Shown one piece after another: positions 33,314 through 33,878 of a DNA stretch of 33,878 nt (the first letter of the stretch is position 1; the number at the start of each line of letters is the position of its first letter). Below the pieces are notes generated by a model. The model made no database searches, was not told the origin of the DNA, and saw only the letters and a program-made list of their open reading frames with translations. The DNA is from Candidatus Micrarchaeota archaeon. GTDB taxonomy: Archaea > Micrarchaeota > Micrarchaeia > Anstonellales > JAGGXE01. The position numbers were made by a program, and so were the translations under genes. The DNA is taken from NCBI GenBank assembly GCA_021163225.1, contig JAGGXE010000052.1:1-33878 (forward strand), given 5' to 3'.

Positions 33314-33878
33314 AAAAGGGGTTTGCATTTACTCTGACGATGTTGGTGGTGATGTTCTTTGTGGTCACGGCGGTTACTTTGTGGGCGCAGGCCCAGGAGC
33401 AGAAAGAGAAACAGATATCGCAATCTATGAAATACTATGTTGTGTCCCAAGGTATGCAGTTGTTGAACGAAGAAGTGATCACACGGTTCTCCAACAGGTC
33501 CGCTTACTACGCATTGTACAAACTCGCTAACTGGACGGTTGACCATCCTTTGAGAGAGGGTGGAGACCTGCCGACAACCATTGGCGGACCGCTGGATCAT
33601 AAAGATGTTGCCAATGTAAACAAATCTATATACATGTTGATGATGAACGGCACTGCCGAAGAAAACCTTTTTACCGACAATGATGCGCTTAAGTACACAC
33701 CCGAAGAAAAGAAGGAGTATACGTTCAACGGGTTCGTCAGCAAGGTTGAAACATCGTGTAACGCGCTCGGTCTGAACTGTTCCCTCAGTCAGCCCAGAAA
33801 CTTCTCCTTTATACAGGTCGACCCATGGACGGTTCAACTGTATTTTGAAGTGGACAGAAACATTACAACTCTGGACGG
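33310..33878 (+). CDS. Pilin-like protein, 3' end outside window
   Basis: The frame starts at ATG 33310, overlapping the previous stop as ATGA, and stays open to the window end (189 codons). The N-terminus, MKKGFAFTLTMLVVMFFVVT, again has a short basic start and a hydrophobic helix like archaeal prepilins. The following segment (QAQEQKEKQISQSMKYYVV) is the helical stalk expected after it. The rest carries sequons (NWT, NKS, NGT, NCS, NFS, NIT) and a Cys pair, typical of an exported domain. On the opposite strand there is a 213-codon open frame that looks like a shadow. Confidence 0.72.
   Translation, partial: MKKGFAFTLTMLVVMFFVVTAVTLWAQAQEQKEKQISQSMKYYVVSQGMQLLNEEVITRFSNRSAYYALYKLANWTVDHPLREGGDLPTTIGGPLDHKDVANVNKSIYMLMMNGTAEENLFTDNDALKYTPEEKKEYTFNGFVSKVETSCNALGLNCSLSQPRNFSFIQVDPWTVQLYFEVDRNITTLD

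Noticed and set aside
33196-33837. 213-codon minus-strand frame at the window end
   Set aside because: It lies opposite two pilin-like genes that have a promoter, an ATGA overlap and signal sequences; the minus frame shows none of these.

Overview
The window is archaeal. It encodes an AglB/STT3 oligosaccharyltransferase, transcription factor B (TFB), initiation factor aIF5B, an RtcB tRNA ligase, a PAC2-family protein, a beta-CASP nuclease and a TadA/TadC-type pilus motor. One tRNA has a short 37/38 intron with a bulge-helix-bulge-like fold. Many genes start about 25-30 nt downstream of a TATA box, as in leaderless archaeal transcripts, while others carry GGTGAT or GGAGG Shine-Dalgarno sites. 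Secreted Cys-rich proteins with modules like CGDDICEPEYGED resemble those of uncultured DPANN-type lineages, but that placement is inference. No rRNA, CRISPR array, transposase or phage gene was seen.

Left part (1-8.9 kb, + strand): aglB (5' end outside the window), a PHP-domain protein, a geranylgeranyl-reductase-like flavoprotein, a cis-prenyltransferase (uppS-like), a DUF192 protein, then the pilus ATPase and its membrane platform. Cis-prenyltransferase plus isoprenoid saturase plus oligosaccharyltransferase makes a plausible unit for dolichol-type lipid carrier synthesis and N-glycosylation. The secreted proteins further along are rich in N-x-S/T sequons.

Middle part (9-20.1 kb): a PAC2 protein; an intron-containing tRNA-Ser(UGA) directly abutting rtcB, whose product joins spliced tRNA exons; an unknown gene; a phosphodiester-glycosidase-like gene and aIF5B overlapping as GTGA; another unknown gene; a HAD phosphatase; a beta-CASP protein; and the anaerobic ribonucleotide reductase pair nrdD-nrdG. 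Strands alternate and several gene ends overlap.

Right part (20.3-33.9 kb): a surface region. It holds a 1094-residue Cys-rich repeat protein, a frameshifted secreted protein, TFB with an unusual Ser/Lys-rich N-terminal tail and several TATA elements, and a minus-strand operon (small helical protein, tiny ORF, two-TM coiled-coil protein, large lipoprotein). It ends with an unknown 168-residue protein and two overlapping pilin-like genes, the last running off the window. The operon at 26.0-32.0 kb is the best candidate for an undescribed cell-surface system.
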